Shown in pieces: positions 24,804 through 31,506 of a stretch of 64,000 nt of DNA (its first letter is position 1; each line of letters starts with the position of its first letter). The DNA is from Acidobacteriota bacterium (GTDB taxonomy: Bacteria; Acidobacteriota; Terriglobia; Acidiferrales; UBA7541): positions 1 to 64,000 of the forward strand of contig DAHUXN010000026.1 of NCBI GenBank assembly GCA_027307115.1, in the 5' to 3' direction. The notes beneath the pieces are model-generated. The model searched no databases and had not been told where the DNA came from. It was given only the letters and a program-made list of their open reading frames with translations. The translations under genes and the position numbers were made by a program.

Positions 24804-26537
24804 ATGGGGGTCCGATTCCTTGTGGGTGTTTCTGCCAGGAACGGATCGCGGATGGATCTCGCACAAAATACCAGTGATTGGCTTAGTTGGCTGGGACGAG
24901 TCCGGTTCCTCGTCATCACTTTCCTTTTGGCCGTAGTGCTGGCGGTCAGCCAGCTCACACCGCTGCCGTTAACCGCGAAATATTTCGTACCGGTAATTCT
25001 GCTGTGGTACTTGCTCGCCATTTGCTACGTCATTTTATTCCGCTGGATTCCGCAAGCACGGTGGCACGCGCCGCTGCAGATCATCGGCGACCTGATTTTA
25101 GTGACCGGGCTGGTGTACTCGACCGGAGGGCACGAAAGCTATTTCATCTCGCTTTATCTGCTCGTTGTGTTGATGGCGAGCGTGATGTTGCCGCGACGGG
25201 GCGTGTTTTTGGTGGCGGGCGGGGCGTTCGCGTTGCTGGGAATGCTGGTCGAGCTGGTGCAATACGGTGTAATGCCGCGTACCTCGCTGACCACACCGAC
25301 GCCGCGGGCGCTTGAATTCTGGGTCCTGAGCAACCTCGTCGCCTTTTTTGCTGTCGCGTACCTGGGAAGCCTGCTGGCGCATATGCTGCGCAGCAAAGGG
25401 GTCGAACTCGAAGAAAAGCGCGAGGAACTGAGGGATTTACAGGCGTTCAATGAAGACATTATTCATTCGATGCGCGGCGGGCTGATCACCACCGACCTTG
25501 AGGGGCGCATTCTGCTGGTGAACCGCACGGGGGGCGAGATTACGGGCATATCTCCCGCCGCGTTCCAGGGCAAGCAGATTCGCGAGGTTCTCCCCGGTTT
25601 CTGGCTGACGGATGCAGATACCGGAACGGGATTCCTGGCATCGAGAAAAGAAACGGAGTTCCGTACGCCGGACGGCGACCGCAAATTCCTGGGCGTATCG
25701 GTATCGCCACTGCGCTCCGGGCAGAATCAAATCAGTGGATATGTTTTTAGTTTTCAGGATTTGACAGAATTAAAGCGCCTGGAACACGAAGTCGCAACCA
25801 AGGAACGAATGGCCGCCGTAGGCCGGCTTTCCGCGGGAATCGCTCATGAAATCCGTCAGCCGCTGACAGCGATGACGGGGGCGCTGAAAGAGCTCGCCCG
25901 GCTGGCGCCGCTTGACGAAGACGATAAGCGGCTGGTGCAGATTGTCAGCCGCGAATCAGAGCGGCTCAATCAGATCATCACCGACTTCCTCGATTATTCG
26001 CGGGACAAGCAATACTCTTTCTCGGACACCGATATTACCCTTCTGATTGACGAAACATTGATGCTGATCGAACGAGAACAGGGAAAGGCGGGAAAATTCC
26101 GGATCGTGAGGCAATTCACGGCGCAAAATGCGCAAGCGCGCACAGACCGCGACCGCATCAAGCAAGTGTTTTGGAACCTGTGCAACAACGCTTTAAGGGC
26201 CATGCCGCAGGGAGGCACGCTAACGGTGAGCTTGGATGCGGATGCCGATTGGGTGCGCATCGGGATTCGCGACACGGGCATAGGAATGGACGCCCGCCAG
26301 GCGAGCAAACTCTTCGAGCCATTTCAGTCGGGGTTTCCGAAGGGAACTGGGCTGGGGCTGGCCATTGTCTACCAGATCGTGCAGGCGCACGAAGGGCACA
26401 TCCGCGTGGAGTCGGAGCCGGCGCACGGCTCCGCATTTGTGGTCGAGCTGCCGCGCCGCGGCGCCACTCGCTTCGCCGGTGAAAAGCAACACGAGAATGG
26501 CGAAGCGCGCATGGTTTCAACGGGCGGGAGTAATTAA
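24804..26537 (+). CDS. pilS: membrane sensor histidine kinase PilS
   Basis: This 577-residue kinase has six closely packed hydrophobic helices in the first 200 residues, as in PilS, then a coiled linker, a PAS domain (AFNEDIIHSMRGGLITTDLEGRILLVNRTGGEITG), HisKA with the phospho-acceptor His in LSAGIAHEIRQPLTAMTGALKEL, and HATPase_c (NNALRAMPQGG, DTGIGMD, KGTGLGLAIV). PilS controls pilin transcription through PilR. The start may be 24804 or the in-frame ATG at 24852; neither has a strong Shine-Dalgarno. Its TAA shares one base with the ATG of the next gene, so kinase and regulator are coupled. Confidence 0.88.
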   Translation: MGVRFLVGVSARNGSRMDLAQNTSDWLSWLGRVRFLVITFLLAVVLAVSQLTPLPLTAKYFVPVILLWYLLAICYVILFRWIPQARWHAPLQIIGDLILVTGLVYSTGGHESYFISLYLLVVLMASVMLPRRGVFLVAGGAFALLGMLVELVQYGVMPRTSLTTPTPRALEFWVLSNLVAFFAVAYLGSLLAHMLRSKGVELEEKREELRDLQAFNEDIIHSMRGGLITTDLEGRILLVNRTGGEITGISPAAFQGKQIREVLPGFWLTDADTGTGFLASRKETEFRTPDGDRKFLGVSVSPLRSGQNQISGYVFSFQDLTELKRLEHEVATKERMAAVGRLSAGIAHEIRQPLTAMTGALKELARLAPLDEDDKRLVQIVSRESERLNQIITDFLDYSRDKQYSFSDTDITLLIDETLMLIEREQGKAGKFRIVRQFTAQNAQARTDRDRIKQVFWNLCNNALRAMPQGGTLTVSLDADADWVRIGIRDTGIGMDARQASKLFEPFQSGFPKGTGLGLAIVYQIVQAHEGHIRVESEPAHGSAFVVELPRRGATRFAGEKQHENGEARMVSTGGSN

Positions 26538-27925
26538 TGGCGCAACTGCTTATCGTGGATGACGAACGGTCGATCTGCGAACTGCTCGAGATCACTTTTC
26601 GTAAGGAAGGCCACCGCGTCGATATCGCCGCCAGCGGCGAGGCGGCGAAGCGCCGCCTGGAATCGCAGATCTACGACATCGTTATTTCCGACATTCGCAT
26701 GCCAGACATGACCGGCGTCGAGTTGCTCCAATACGCCAAAGAAGTCTCGCCCGGTTCCGTGTTTATTTTGATTACCGGCGTGCCGACGCTGGGAACGGCG
26801 ATCGACGCGGTCAATTTCGGCGCCGATCGCTATGTCATCAAGGGAGACAAACTTCTCGACGAACTGAAACCCGCCGTCAAGCAAGTGGCCGAGAACGTGA
26901 AATTGAAGAAGGAAGCGGGAATCCTCCGCCGCGAGATCCGGCGGCTAACGGGCCTGGACCACATTATCGGAACGAGCCCGAAGATGCGCGCGATTTTCGA
27001 CTTGATCCAAACGATTGCGCCGCAATCGAGCCGTGTGCTGATCACGGGCGAAAGCGGCACGGGAAAAGAGTTGGTTGCGCGCGCAATTCACGAAAACAGC
27101 GCACGCAAGGATGCGCCGTTCATCACCATCAACTGCGGAGCGTTTCCGGAAACGCTGCTTGAATCCGAGCTTTTCGGTTACACGAAGGGCGCGTTCACGG
27201 GCGCGAACGATAATCGTGCCGGCCTGTTCCAAGCCGCCGACGGCGGTACGCTCTTCATGGACGAAATCGGCAATATGAGTCCGACTATGCAGGTGAAACT
27301 GTATCGCGTGCTTCAGGAAGGGAAAGTCAGGCCCATCGGAAGCACGGAAGAACGAGATGTGGATGTGCGCGTGATCACCGCGACGAATCGCGACCTGGAA
27401 AAGGAAATTGCCGAAGGACGCTTTCGCGAAGATCTGTTCTACCGCCTCAGCGTTATCCCGGTGCATTTGCCGGCGCTCCGGGAACGCCGTGAGGACATTC
27501 CGCTGCTTACCCGCCATTTCATTGAACACTTCCGAGGCACCACAGGCAAGCGCATCGAAGGCATCGAGCCTAAGGCCATGGAGCGCCTGGAGGCTTACGA
27601 ATGGCCAGGCAACGTCCGCGAACTCGAAAATACGATCGAACGCGCGGTGGCCCTTGAAACGGGCAAGAAAATCTCGCCGGAAGGGCTTCCCGAGCGAATC
27701 ACCATGTATTACCAGAACCATTTCGCGGAGCGTCAGTTGCCGGATCGCTCGCTGCGGCTAATTCCTGAGGGCGGCATTGACCTCGAAAAGCACGTGGCAG
27801 AACTCGAGCGAGCATATCTCCTGGGCGCGTTAGAGTGCGCCGGCGGCGTTCGCACCAAAGCTGCGCAGCTCCTCAAGATGACTTATCGATCGTTCCGTCA
27901 CTACGCCAAAAAGTACGGCATCTGA
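26537..27925 (+). CDS. pilR: sigma-54 response regulator PilR
   Basis: This 462-residue NtrC-family activator has a receiver domain (Asp52 in [10 protein letters not shown]), AAA+ domain with Walker [15 protein letters not shown], the sigma-54 contact loop GAFTGA, Walker [11 protein letters not shown], and a C-terminal Fis-type HTH ([27 protein letters not shown]). It overlaps pilS by one base. PilR activates pilA from a sigma-54 promoter; such a promoter is seen at 29055-29071, 1.1 kb downstream, before the first pilin gene. That makes the assignment strong. Confidence 0.92.
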   Translation: MAQLLIVDDERSICELLEITFRKEGHRVDIAASGEAAKRRLESQIYDIVISDIRMPDMTGVELLQYAKEVSPGSVFILITGVPTLGTAIDAVNFGADRYVIKGDKLLDELKPAVKQVAENVKLKKEAGILRREIRRLTGLDHIIGTSPKMRAIFDLIQTIAPQSSRVLITGESGTGKELVARAIHENSARKDAPFITINCGAFPETLLESELFGYTKGAFTGANDNRAGLFQAADGGTLFMDEIGNMSPTMQVKLYRVLQEGKVRPIGSTEERDVDVRVITATNRDLEKEIAEGRFREDLFYRLSVIPVHLPALRERREDIPLLTRHFIEHFRGTTGKRIEGIEPKAMERLEAYEWPGNVRELENTIERAVALETGKKISPEGLPERITMYYQNHFAERQLPDRSLRLIPEGGIDLEKHVAELERAYLLGALECAGGVRTKAAQLLKMTYRSFRHYAKKYGI

Positions 27926-27937
27926 AGGCAGCGACGT

Positions 27938-28023
27938 GTAGCGGCCATGTGTAACGGCCATCTTCAGATGGGCGCATTGGCCTTCGCATGGGCAAAACCG
28001 CCGGCCTGAAGGCCGCCGCTACG
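27938..28023. repeat. paired REP element (BIME) 3' of the RAYT gene
   Basis: The left arm GTAGCGGCC at 27938 with a degraded stem (ATCTTCAGAT) faces a right arm CGCCGGCCTGAAGGCCGCCGCTAC (split here as CGCCGGCCTGAA and GGCCGCCGCTAC) ending at 28023. Read from the minus strand, the right arm begins GTAGCGGC, the GTAG foot typical of RAYT-recognised REPs. Confidence 0.75.
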
Positions 28024-28030
28024 AGAGCTG

Positions 28031-28072
28031 TTCAGGTGGGTCGGTTGCTGTGCCGTTTCGTTACATTTGTAG
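28031..28072. repeat. direct repeat, copy 1, flanking the RAYT gene
   Basis: This 42-base segment matches 28731-28772 at about 33 of 42 positions, sharing TGCCGT-TCGTT-CATTTGTAG. The copies start exactly 700 bases apart and enclose the transposase gene, whose stop codon (28032-28034) lies inside this copy. Confidence 0.65.
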
Positions 28073-28577
28073 TTTGTTTGGGTGGCGTCCAAGGCTTTGC
28101 GGGCGTTGGCGCATTTTTCCAATCAAGAACGAATGAGCCGGAATACGGGTAGTTGCTCGGATTTGCGCAGAGCCCTTTTCGGACCGGATTCATCCAGATA
28201 TAAACCGCCACGCTCTGAACAGCCTCGTTTTCACGGAGAATGTGATCGTGGAATTTCTTTTGCCAAAGATTGCGGTGGAACCGTTTGCGGAATTCGTAAC
28301 CTGTGCTCTGTTTTAGGCGTTTAACGAAGGCGAGGAGATCGCTTGTTGTATCCAAACCCTGAACGAGAACGTGCAGATGGTCCGGCATGATGCAATACGC
28401 ATACACCAGGAATTGTGCCGAAACAGATTCTTGGCGCAGCATGTCAATCAGCCACATGGCATGCTCTGGAATGGAGAATACAGGCCGTCGATTTTGGCAA
28501 CACAAAGTAAGAAAATACCAGCGCTGGCCGCTATATTGGTCAGCCGCAAGCCGGATGTTTTTGTGAAAGAAAGCCAC
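28032..28577 (-). CDS. REP-associated tyrosine transposase (RAYT, Y1/IS200-like)
   Basis: This protein of about 181 residues is a HUH single-strand nuclease of the RAYT group, thought to bind and move REP hairpins. Seen: the strand YFLTLCCQNRRPVF, the HUH motif in MPDHLHVLVQG, WQKKFHDHILRENEAVQS, and the nucleophile Tyr in VYIWMNPVRKGL, where Tyr115 sits in E. coli TnpA-REP. All catalytic residues appear intact. The GTG at 28577 is chosen because conserved sequence starts just after it; an upstream extension to 28766 would translate REP sequence. It is a lone gene surrounded by REP elements, the normal context for a RAYT. Confidence 0.85.
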   Translation of the reverse strand: MAFFHKNIRLAADQYSGQRWYFLTLCCQNRRPVFSIPEHAMWLIDMLRQESVSAQFLVYAYCIMPDHLHVLVQGLDTTSDLLAFVKRLKQSTGYEFRKRFHRNLWQKKFHDHILRENEAVQSVAVYIWMNPVRKGLCANPSNYPYSGSFVLDWKNAPTPAKPWTPPKQTTNVTKRHSNRPT

Positions 28578-28651
28578 GCCGGATTGTCGCACGATTCGTT
28601 GCGATTTTCGTTGTGACTCGTTAGTGTTTTGAATTTGTCGTTTGCATTTGT

Positions 28652-28711
28652 AGTTATGCGGGCGTAAGCGGTCGCCTCGGCGCAAAGCGCCGGCCTGAAG
28701 GCCGCCGCTAC
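28652..28711. repeat. REP element 5' of the RAYT gene
   Basis: The segment from the TAGTTATGCGGGCGTAAGC region to GCCGCCGCTAC has a core hairpin CGGCCT-GA-AGGCCG and a GTAG foot on the minus strand. Most of it is repeated at 28767-28881. Confidence 0.75.
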
Positions 28712-28730
28712 GAGGACACCACGAGAACAC

Positions 28731-28772
28731 CTTAGGCGGGCGGGTTGGCGTGCCGTCTCGTTGCATTTGTAG
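28731..28772. repeat. direct repeat, copy 2, flanking the RAYT gene
   Basis: Partner of 28031-28072. Together with it and the outer REP elements it brackets the transposase gene. Confidence 0.65.
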
Positions 28773-28881
28773 CTACCACTTTCAGGTGGGACCGTTACGC
28801 GGGTGTAAGTGGTCGCCTGGGCCGCAAAGCGCCGGCCTGCCCTTCGCAGACAGACGCTCAGGGTGAAAAGGCCGCCGCTAC
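28767..28881. repeat. REP element with an insertion in its hairpin loop
   Basis: It is homologous to 28652-28711 (GCGGGTGTAAGTGGTCGCC, GCAAAGCGCCGGCCTG), but about 27 bases, beginning CCCTTCGC and ending CAGGGTGA, sit between the two halves of the hairpin. The insert has its own CCCT/AGGG ends, so the stem is lengthened rather than broken. Confidence 0.65.
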
Positions 28882-29054
28882 AAAAGGGCATGGTGGCGGG
28901 AATGGGCATTCTAACGTGACAAATTCTGTCGGTTTTTGCGCGATTTCGGGGATGGATTTTGTCCTGTGCGGCTAACCAAACGGAGGTTTCTTGTAATATA
29001 CAGATAAAGAACAGTTTAATGTCTATAGGAGCTCTCGGTTGAACCAATGCGGTA

Positions 29055-29071
29055 CTGGAACCAGGATTGCT
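29055..29071 (+). promoter_or_regulatory. sigma-54 promoter of pilA
   Basis: CTGGAACCAGGATTGCT matches the -24/-12 consensus: TGG-AAC at -24 and TTGCT at -12, with exactly 10 bases between the invariant GG (29057-29058) and GC (29069-29070). Transcription would start near 29082, leaving a leader of about 67 bases before the pilin ATG. The neighbouring PilR is the likely activator. Confidence 0.75.
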
Positions 29072-29148
29072 CCCATAGACTACGGCACGCCGCCATGAAG
29101 TTCCAAAAGAGATTCTGGCAGGCTTAGAAATCACTCTAAGGAGAACAC

Positions 29149-29649
29149 ATGAACAGGAAACAGAAGGGCTTTTCGTTGATTGAGCTTTTGATCGTTGTGG
29201 CGATCATTTTGATCATCGCAGCGATTGCAATTCCGAACCTGATGCGCGCGAAGATGGCGGCCAATGAGTCTTCCGCCGTCGGCTCAATCCGCACCATCAC
29301 GACAGCCGAAGTATCGTACAGCACGACGTACGGCACCGGTTATGCACCTCTGGCCAATTTGGGAGGCCCGGCTCCTTGTACGGCGTCTGCCGCCACTGCG
29401 TGTTTGATCGACAACGTCCTGGCAACTGGCACCAAGTCAGGCTATACCATCGCGACCCCGGTACCGGGCGCAGTCGGCACCATCGCCGCTCCTAACGTGT
29501 CGTTCCTCGCGACGGCGGTTCCGGTGGCACTTGGTCAGTCGGGGCAGCGGAGCTTTTGTACAGACGAGTCAGGTGTGATCCGGTTCGACCCTGCAGGCGG
29601 AGCAGTCGCAACAGTAGCCGCTTGCCAGGCGCTCAACGCCTTGCAGTAA
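29149..29649 (+). CDS. pilA: type IV pilin, first copy
   Basis: This 166-residue prepilin has a short basic leader ending in Gly (MNRKQKG), cleaved before Phe+1, with Glu+5 in FSLIELLIVVAIILIIAAIAIP. This is the class III signal that PilD recognises, followed by the hydrophobic stalk helix. The globular domain carries three Cys pairs' worth of spacing (PCTASAATACL; RSFC...AAC) near the C-terminus, probably a disulfide-bound loop. AAGGAG at 29138-29143 is a strong ribosome binding site. A sigma-54 promoter precedes it and an intrinsic terminator follows, so it can be expressed as a single-gene unit. Confidence 0.93.
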   Translation: MNRKQKGFSLIELLIVVAIILIIAAIAIPNLMRAKMAANESSAVGSIRTITTAEVSYSTTYGTGYAPLANLGGPAPCTASAATACLIDNVLATGTKSGYTIATPVPGAVGTIAAPNVSFLATAVPVALGQSGQRSFCTDESGVIRFDPAGGAVATVAACQALNALQ

Positions 29650-29672
29650 CCGGCAAATGCTGTAACGCAACC

Positions 29673-29703
29673 AGGGGAGGAGAGAAATCTCCTCCCCTTT
29701 TTT
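29673..29703 (+). terminator. intrinsic terminator between the two pilin genes
   Basis: AGGGGAGGAGA (29673-29683) pairs perfectly over 11 bp with TCTCCTCCCCT (29688-29698) around a GAAA tetraloop, followed by a run of T to 29703. This is the clearest rho-independent terminator in the window. Confidence 0.9.
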
Positions 29704-29722
29704 CTACGGAAATCACGGAGAA

Positions 29723-30283
29723 ATGATGAAGACAATGGCAGTCACAACGACAAATCGATGCAGGACGCGTGGAATGTTAACTGCCGGCTTCTCACTGATT
29801 GAACTGTTAGTTGTGGTGGCCATCATTCTGATTATCGCTGCCATTGCCATACCAAATTTCATGCGTGCGCGAATGGCTGCAAACGAAACCGCTGCAGCTT
29901 CGAATGTTCGCACAATCACAACCGGAGCAGTCATTTACAATACAACTTGGGGAAACGGCTACCCACCCCTCCTTTCGACGCTCAGCGGTGTCGGTCTCGC
30001 GGCGAACTGCAATCAGGCCGTTCTCATCGACAGCATCTTAGCAAGCGGTCAAAAGACCGGCTACACGTATGCGTATACGGGTCAAGGACCAACCGTCATT
30101 GCGCCGCCGGGCTGCGGCGCTCCGGGATATGAGGCTTATCTTGTCACCGCGATTCCTACCAACGTGGGGACGACCGGCCAACGTAGCTTTTGTAGCGAAG
30201 AGCCTGGTGTGATTCACTACGACGTCACCGGCGCGCCAATAGCCAGCGCTGCTGTGTGCGATGCTTTACCCGCCTTGCAGTAG
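29723..30283 (+). CDS. type IV pilin, second copy
   Basis: This 186-residue prepilin is a paralogue of the gene just upstream. The leader is longer (MMKTMAVTTTNRCRTRGMLTAG), with cleavage expected before Phe in G-FSLIELLVVVAIILIIAAIAIPNFMRARMAANE. C-terminal RSFCSEEPGVIHYDVTGAPIASAAVCDALPALQ closely follows the first pilin's end. GGAG lies before the ATG. It sits 20 bases after a strong terminator, so it depends on read-through or on its own weak promoter. A minor or alternative pilin role is inference. REP elements follow at 30317. Confidence 0.9.
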   Translation: MMKTMAVTTTNRCRTRGMLTAGFSLIELLVVVAIILIIAAIAIPNFMRARMAANETAAASNVRTITTGAVIYNTTWGNGYPPLLSTLSGVGLAANCNQAVLIDSILASGQKTGYTYAYTGQGPTVIAPPGCGAPGYEAYLVTAIPTNVGTTGQRSFCSEEPGVIHYDVTGAPIASAAVCDALPALQ

Positions 30284-30316
30284 CCTCGACTCGATTCCGC
30301 CATCCCGCATGTTTTT

Positions 30317-30384
30317 GTAGCGGCCGCCTTCAGGCGGGCCGCCTCTATGGTGCGTAAAAACGCCGGCCTAAAGGCCGCCGCTAC
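30317..30384. repeat. BIME copy 1 after the pilin genes
   Basis: GTAGCGGCCGCCTTCAGGC at 30317 faces CGCCGGCCTAAAGGCC-GCCGCTAC ending at 30384: two inverted REPs, each with a GTAG foot. The arms match those around the RAYT gene 2.3 kb upstream. Confidence 0.8.
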
Positions 30385-30436
30385 GCAAGCCAACTCGCGG
30401 TGTGTGCCGACCCGGCAGATGTTGCGCGTGTGAACC

Positions 30437-30470
30437 CGTGCCCGGTTCGCAAGAGCGGCGGACCGGCCGC
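30437..30470. repeat. direct repeat unit, copy 1
   Basis: CGTGCCCGGTTCGCAAGAGC and the following GGCGGACCGGCCG recur with few changes at 30608-30640. Each copy follows a BIME, so BIME plus unit were duplicated together. Confidence 0.7.
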
Positions 30471-30522
30471 CGCGCGCAAACCAAGACAGAACCCCGCGCC
30501 CGACAAGGAAGAGTCGATTTTC

Positions 30523-30590
30523 GAAGGTGCCACCTTCAGGAGGGCCGCCTCCATGGTGCGCAAAAACGCCGGCCTCAAGGCCGCCGCTAC
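30523..30590. repeat. BIME copy 2 after the pilin genes
   Basis: A diverged left arm (GAAGGTGCCACCTTCAGG) and an intact right arm (CGCCGGCCTCAAGG then CCGCCGCTAC) share the GGGCCGCCTC-ATGGTGCG-AAAAACGCC centre with the copy at 30317-30384. Confidence 0.75.
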
Positions 30591-30607
30591 ACAAACCAAG
30601 ACGAGAA

Positions 30608-30640
30608 CGTGCCCGGTCCGCAAGGGCGACGGACCGGCCG
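30608..30640. repeat. direct repeat unit, copy 2
   Basis: Second copy of the unit at 30437-30470. Confidence 0.65.
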
Positions 30641-30717
30641 CTACGAAAACCAAGGCATTCATGCCCGCCTGTTCTGACTGGCGTGAGCTACACCGCGATT
30701 GTTGTTACACTTAGAGG

Positions 30718-31428
30718 ATGAGTTTTATCCTGGCAATTCTGGCGATTTTTTATACGCAAAGCCCTCGCGCGAAAACCGCGCACGATGTTGCGCGGGCGCT
30801 CGAGGCGCATTACCACCACACGAGGAACATGTCAGCGGTATTTCTGCAAACGTACAAGTCAGGCGGCGCAGGAATACGCGCGGAAAGCGGGAAAGTGTAC
30901 TTCTCGCAACCCGGGCGGATGCGCTGGGACTACGATTCCCCGGAAAAGAAGCTCTTCCTGGTGGACGGCAAGAACGTCTGGTATTACGTGCCAGCGGATC
31001 ACACGGCCAGCCGCACTTCCGTTAAGCAAAGCTCCGACTGGCGCACGCCGCTGGCTCTGCTGGCAGGCAAGGTGAATCTCGAGAAGCTGTGCGGCAGCCT
31101 GAAACTGGCCCCTGTGGGGGAACAGCCCGCGTCGCAACCGCCCAATCTAACTGACGCAGCGGAACGAACCTCAGAGCCCGGCAACAAAGTTCTCGTTTGC
31201 CAGCCGCGCAAGGAGGATCGGGACGCGTTCAGCGAGGTGTTCTTTGAAGTGAATCGGCGCGATCAACTGGTGCGCGTGACGATTCGCCAACCCGGCGACA
31301 TCGAGACTGAGTTCCGATTCGGCGATTGGCGCGAAAATATAGACATTGCCGAGTCGCAATTCCATTTTGAGCCGCCCGCAGGAGTTGCCATCGTGGACGA
31401 TACGTCTCTCGCCGGCAAAGCGCCGTAG
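30718..31428 (+). CDS. lolA: LolA-like outer-membrane lipoprotein carrier protein
   Basis: This 236-residue protein begins with a short hydrophobic export segment (MSFILAILAIFYTQ), then a LolA fold pattern: MSAVFLQTYKSGGAGIRAESGKVYFSQPGRMRWDYDSPEKKLFLVDGKNVWYYVP. The GKVYFSQPGRMRWDY block is the family signature. LolA shuttles lipoproteins through the periplasm to the outer membrane. A longer insert (about residues 125-160) is unusual. The ATG is 6 bases after a TACACT hexamer, with only weak GAGG before it. It stands alone between a REP spacer and a convergent TonB-receptor gene. Confidence 0.85.
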   Translation: MSFILAILAIFYTQSPRAKTAHDVARALEAHYHHTRNMSAVFLQTYKSGGAGIRAESGKVYFSQPGRMRWDYDSPEKKLFLVDGKNVWYYVPADHTASRTSVKQSSDWRTPLALLAGKVNLEKLCGSLKLAPVGEQPASQPPNLTDAAERTSEPGNKVLVCQPRKEDRDAFSEVFFEVNRRDQLVRVTIRQPGDIETEFRFGDWRENIDIAESQFHFEPPAGVAIVDDTSLAGKAP

Positions 31429-31506
31429 GAGTGGCGCTTGCCCCCCCGACGACCCAAGGGTCGCCCCTAGGAACCAAACCGCATGATCGCTGCAACGCCC
31501 CGCACG

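Larger units (their letters stand above)
28578..29148. other. 571-base REP-rich spacer upstream of pilA
   Basis: No gene is seen. The left part holds REP copies (28652-28711, 28767-28881) and the second RAYT-flanking direct repeat (28731-28772). The right part is the pilA control region with the sigma-54 promoter. A weak sigma-70-like pair, TTGTAA (28991) and TTTAAT (29015), is also present. Confidence 0.6.
30284..30717. other. 434-base REP-filled spacer between pilin 2 and the LolA-like gene
   Basis: No real gene is seen: the open frames here (for example 30400-30714) are translations of repeats. It holds two BIMEs and two copies of a CGTGCCCGGT-rich unit, forming a duplicated block of about 170-200 bases. 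Confidence 0.7.

Noticed and set aside
28578-28766. N-terminal extension of the RAYT gene
   Set aside because: The extra 63 residues would be encoded by REP and direct-repeat DNA; conserved transposase sequence begins at the GTG at 28577.
30400-30714. Several overlapping frames in the spacer after pilin 2
   Set aside because: They are translations of the BIME and CGTGCCCGGT repeat units; the predicted proteins repeat themselves (PCPVRKS...TCPVRKG).
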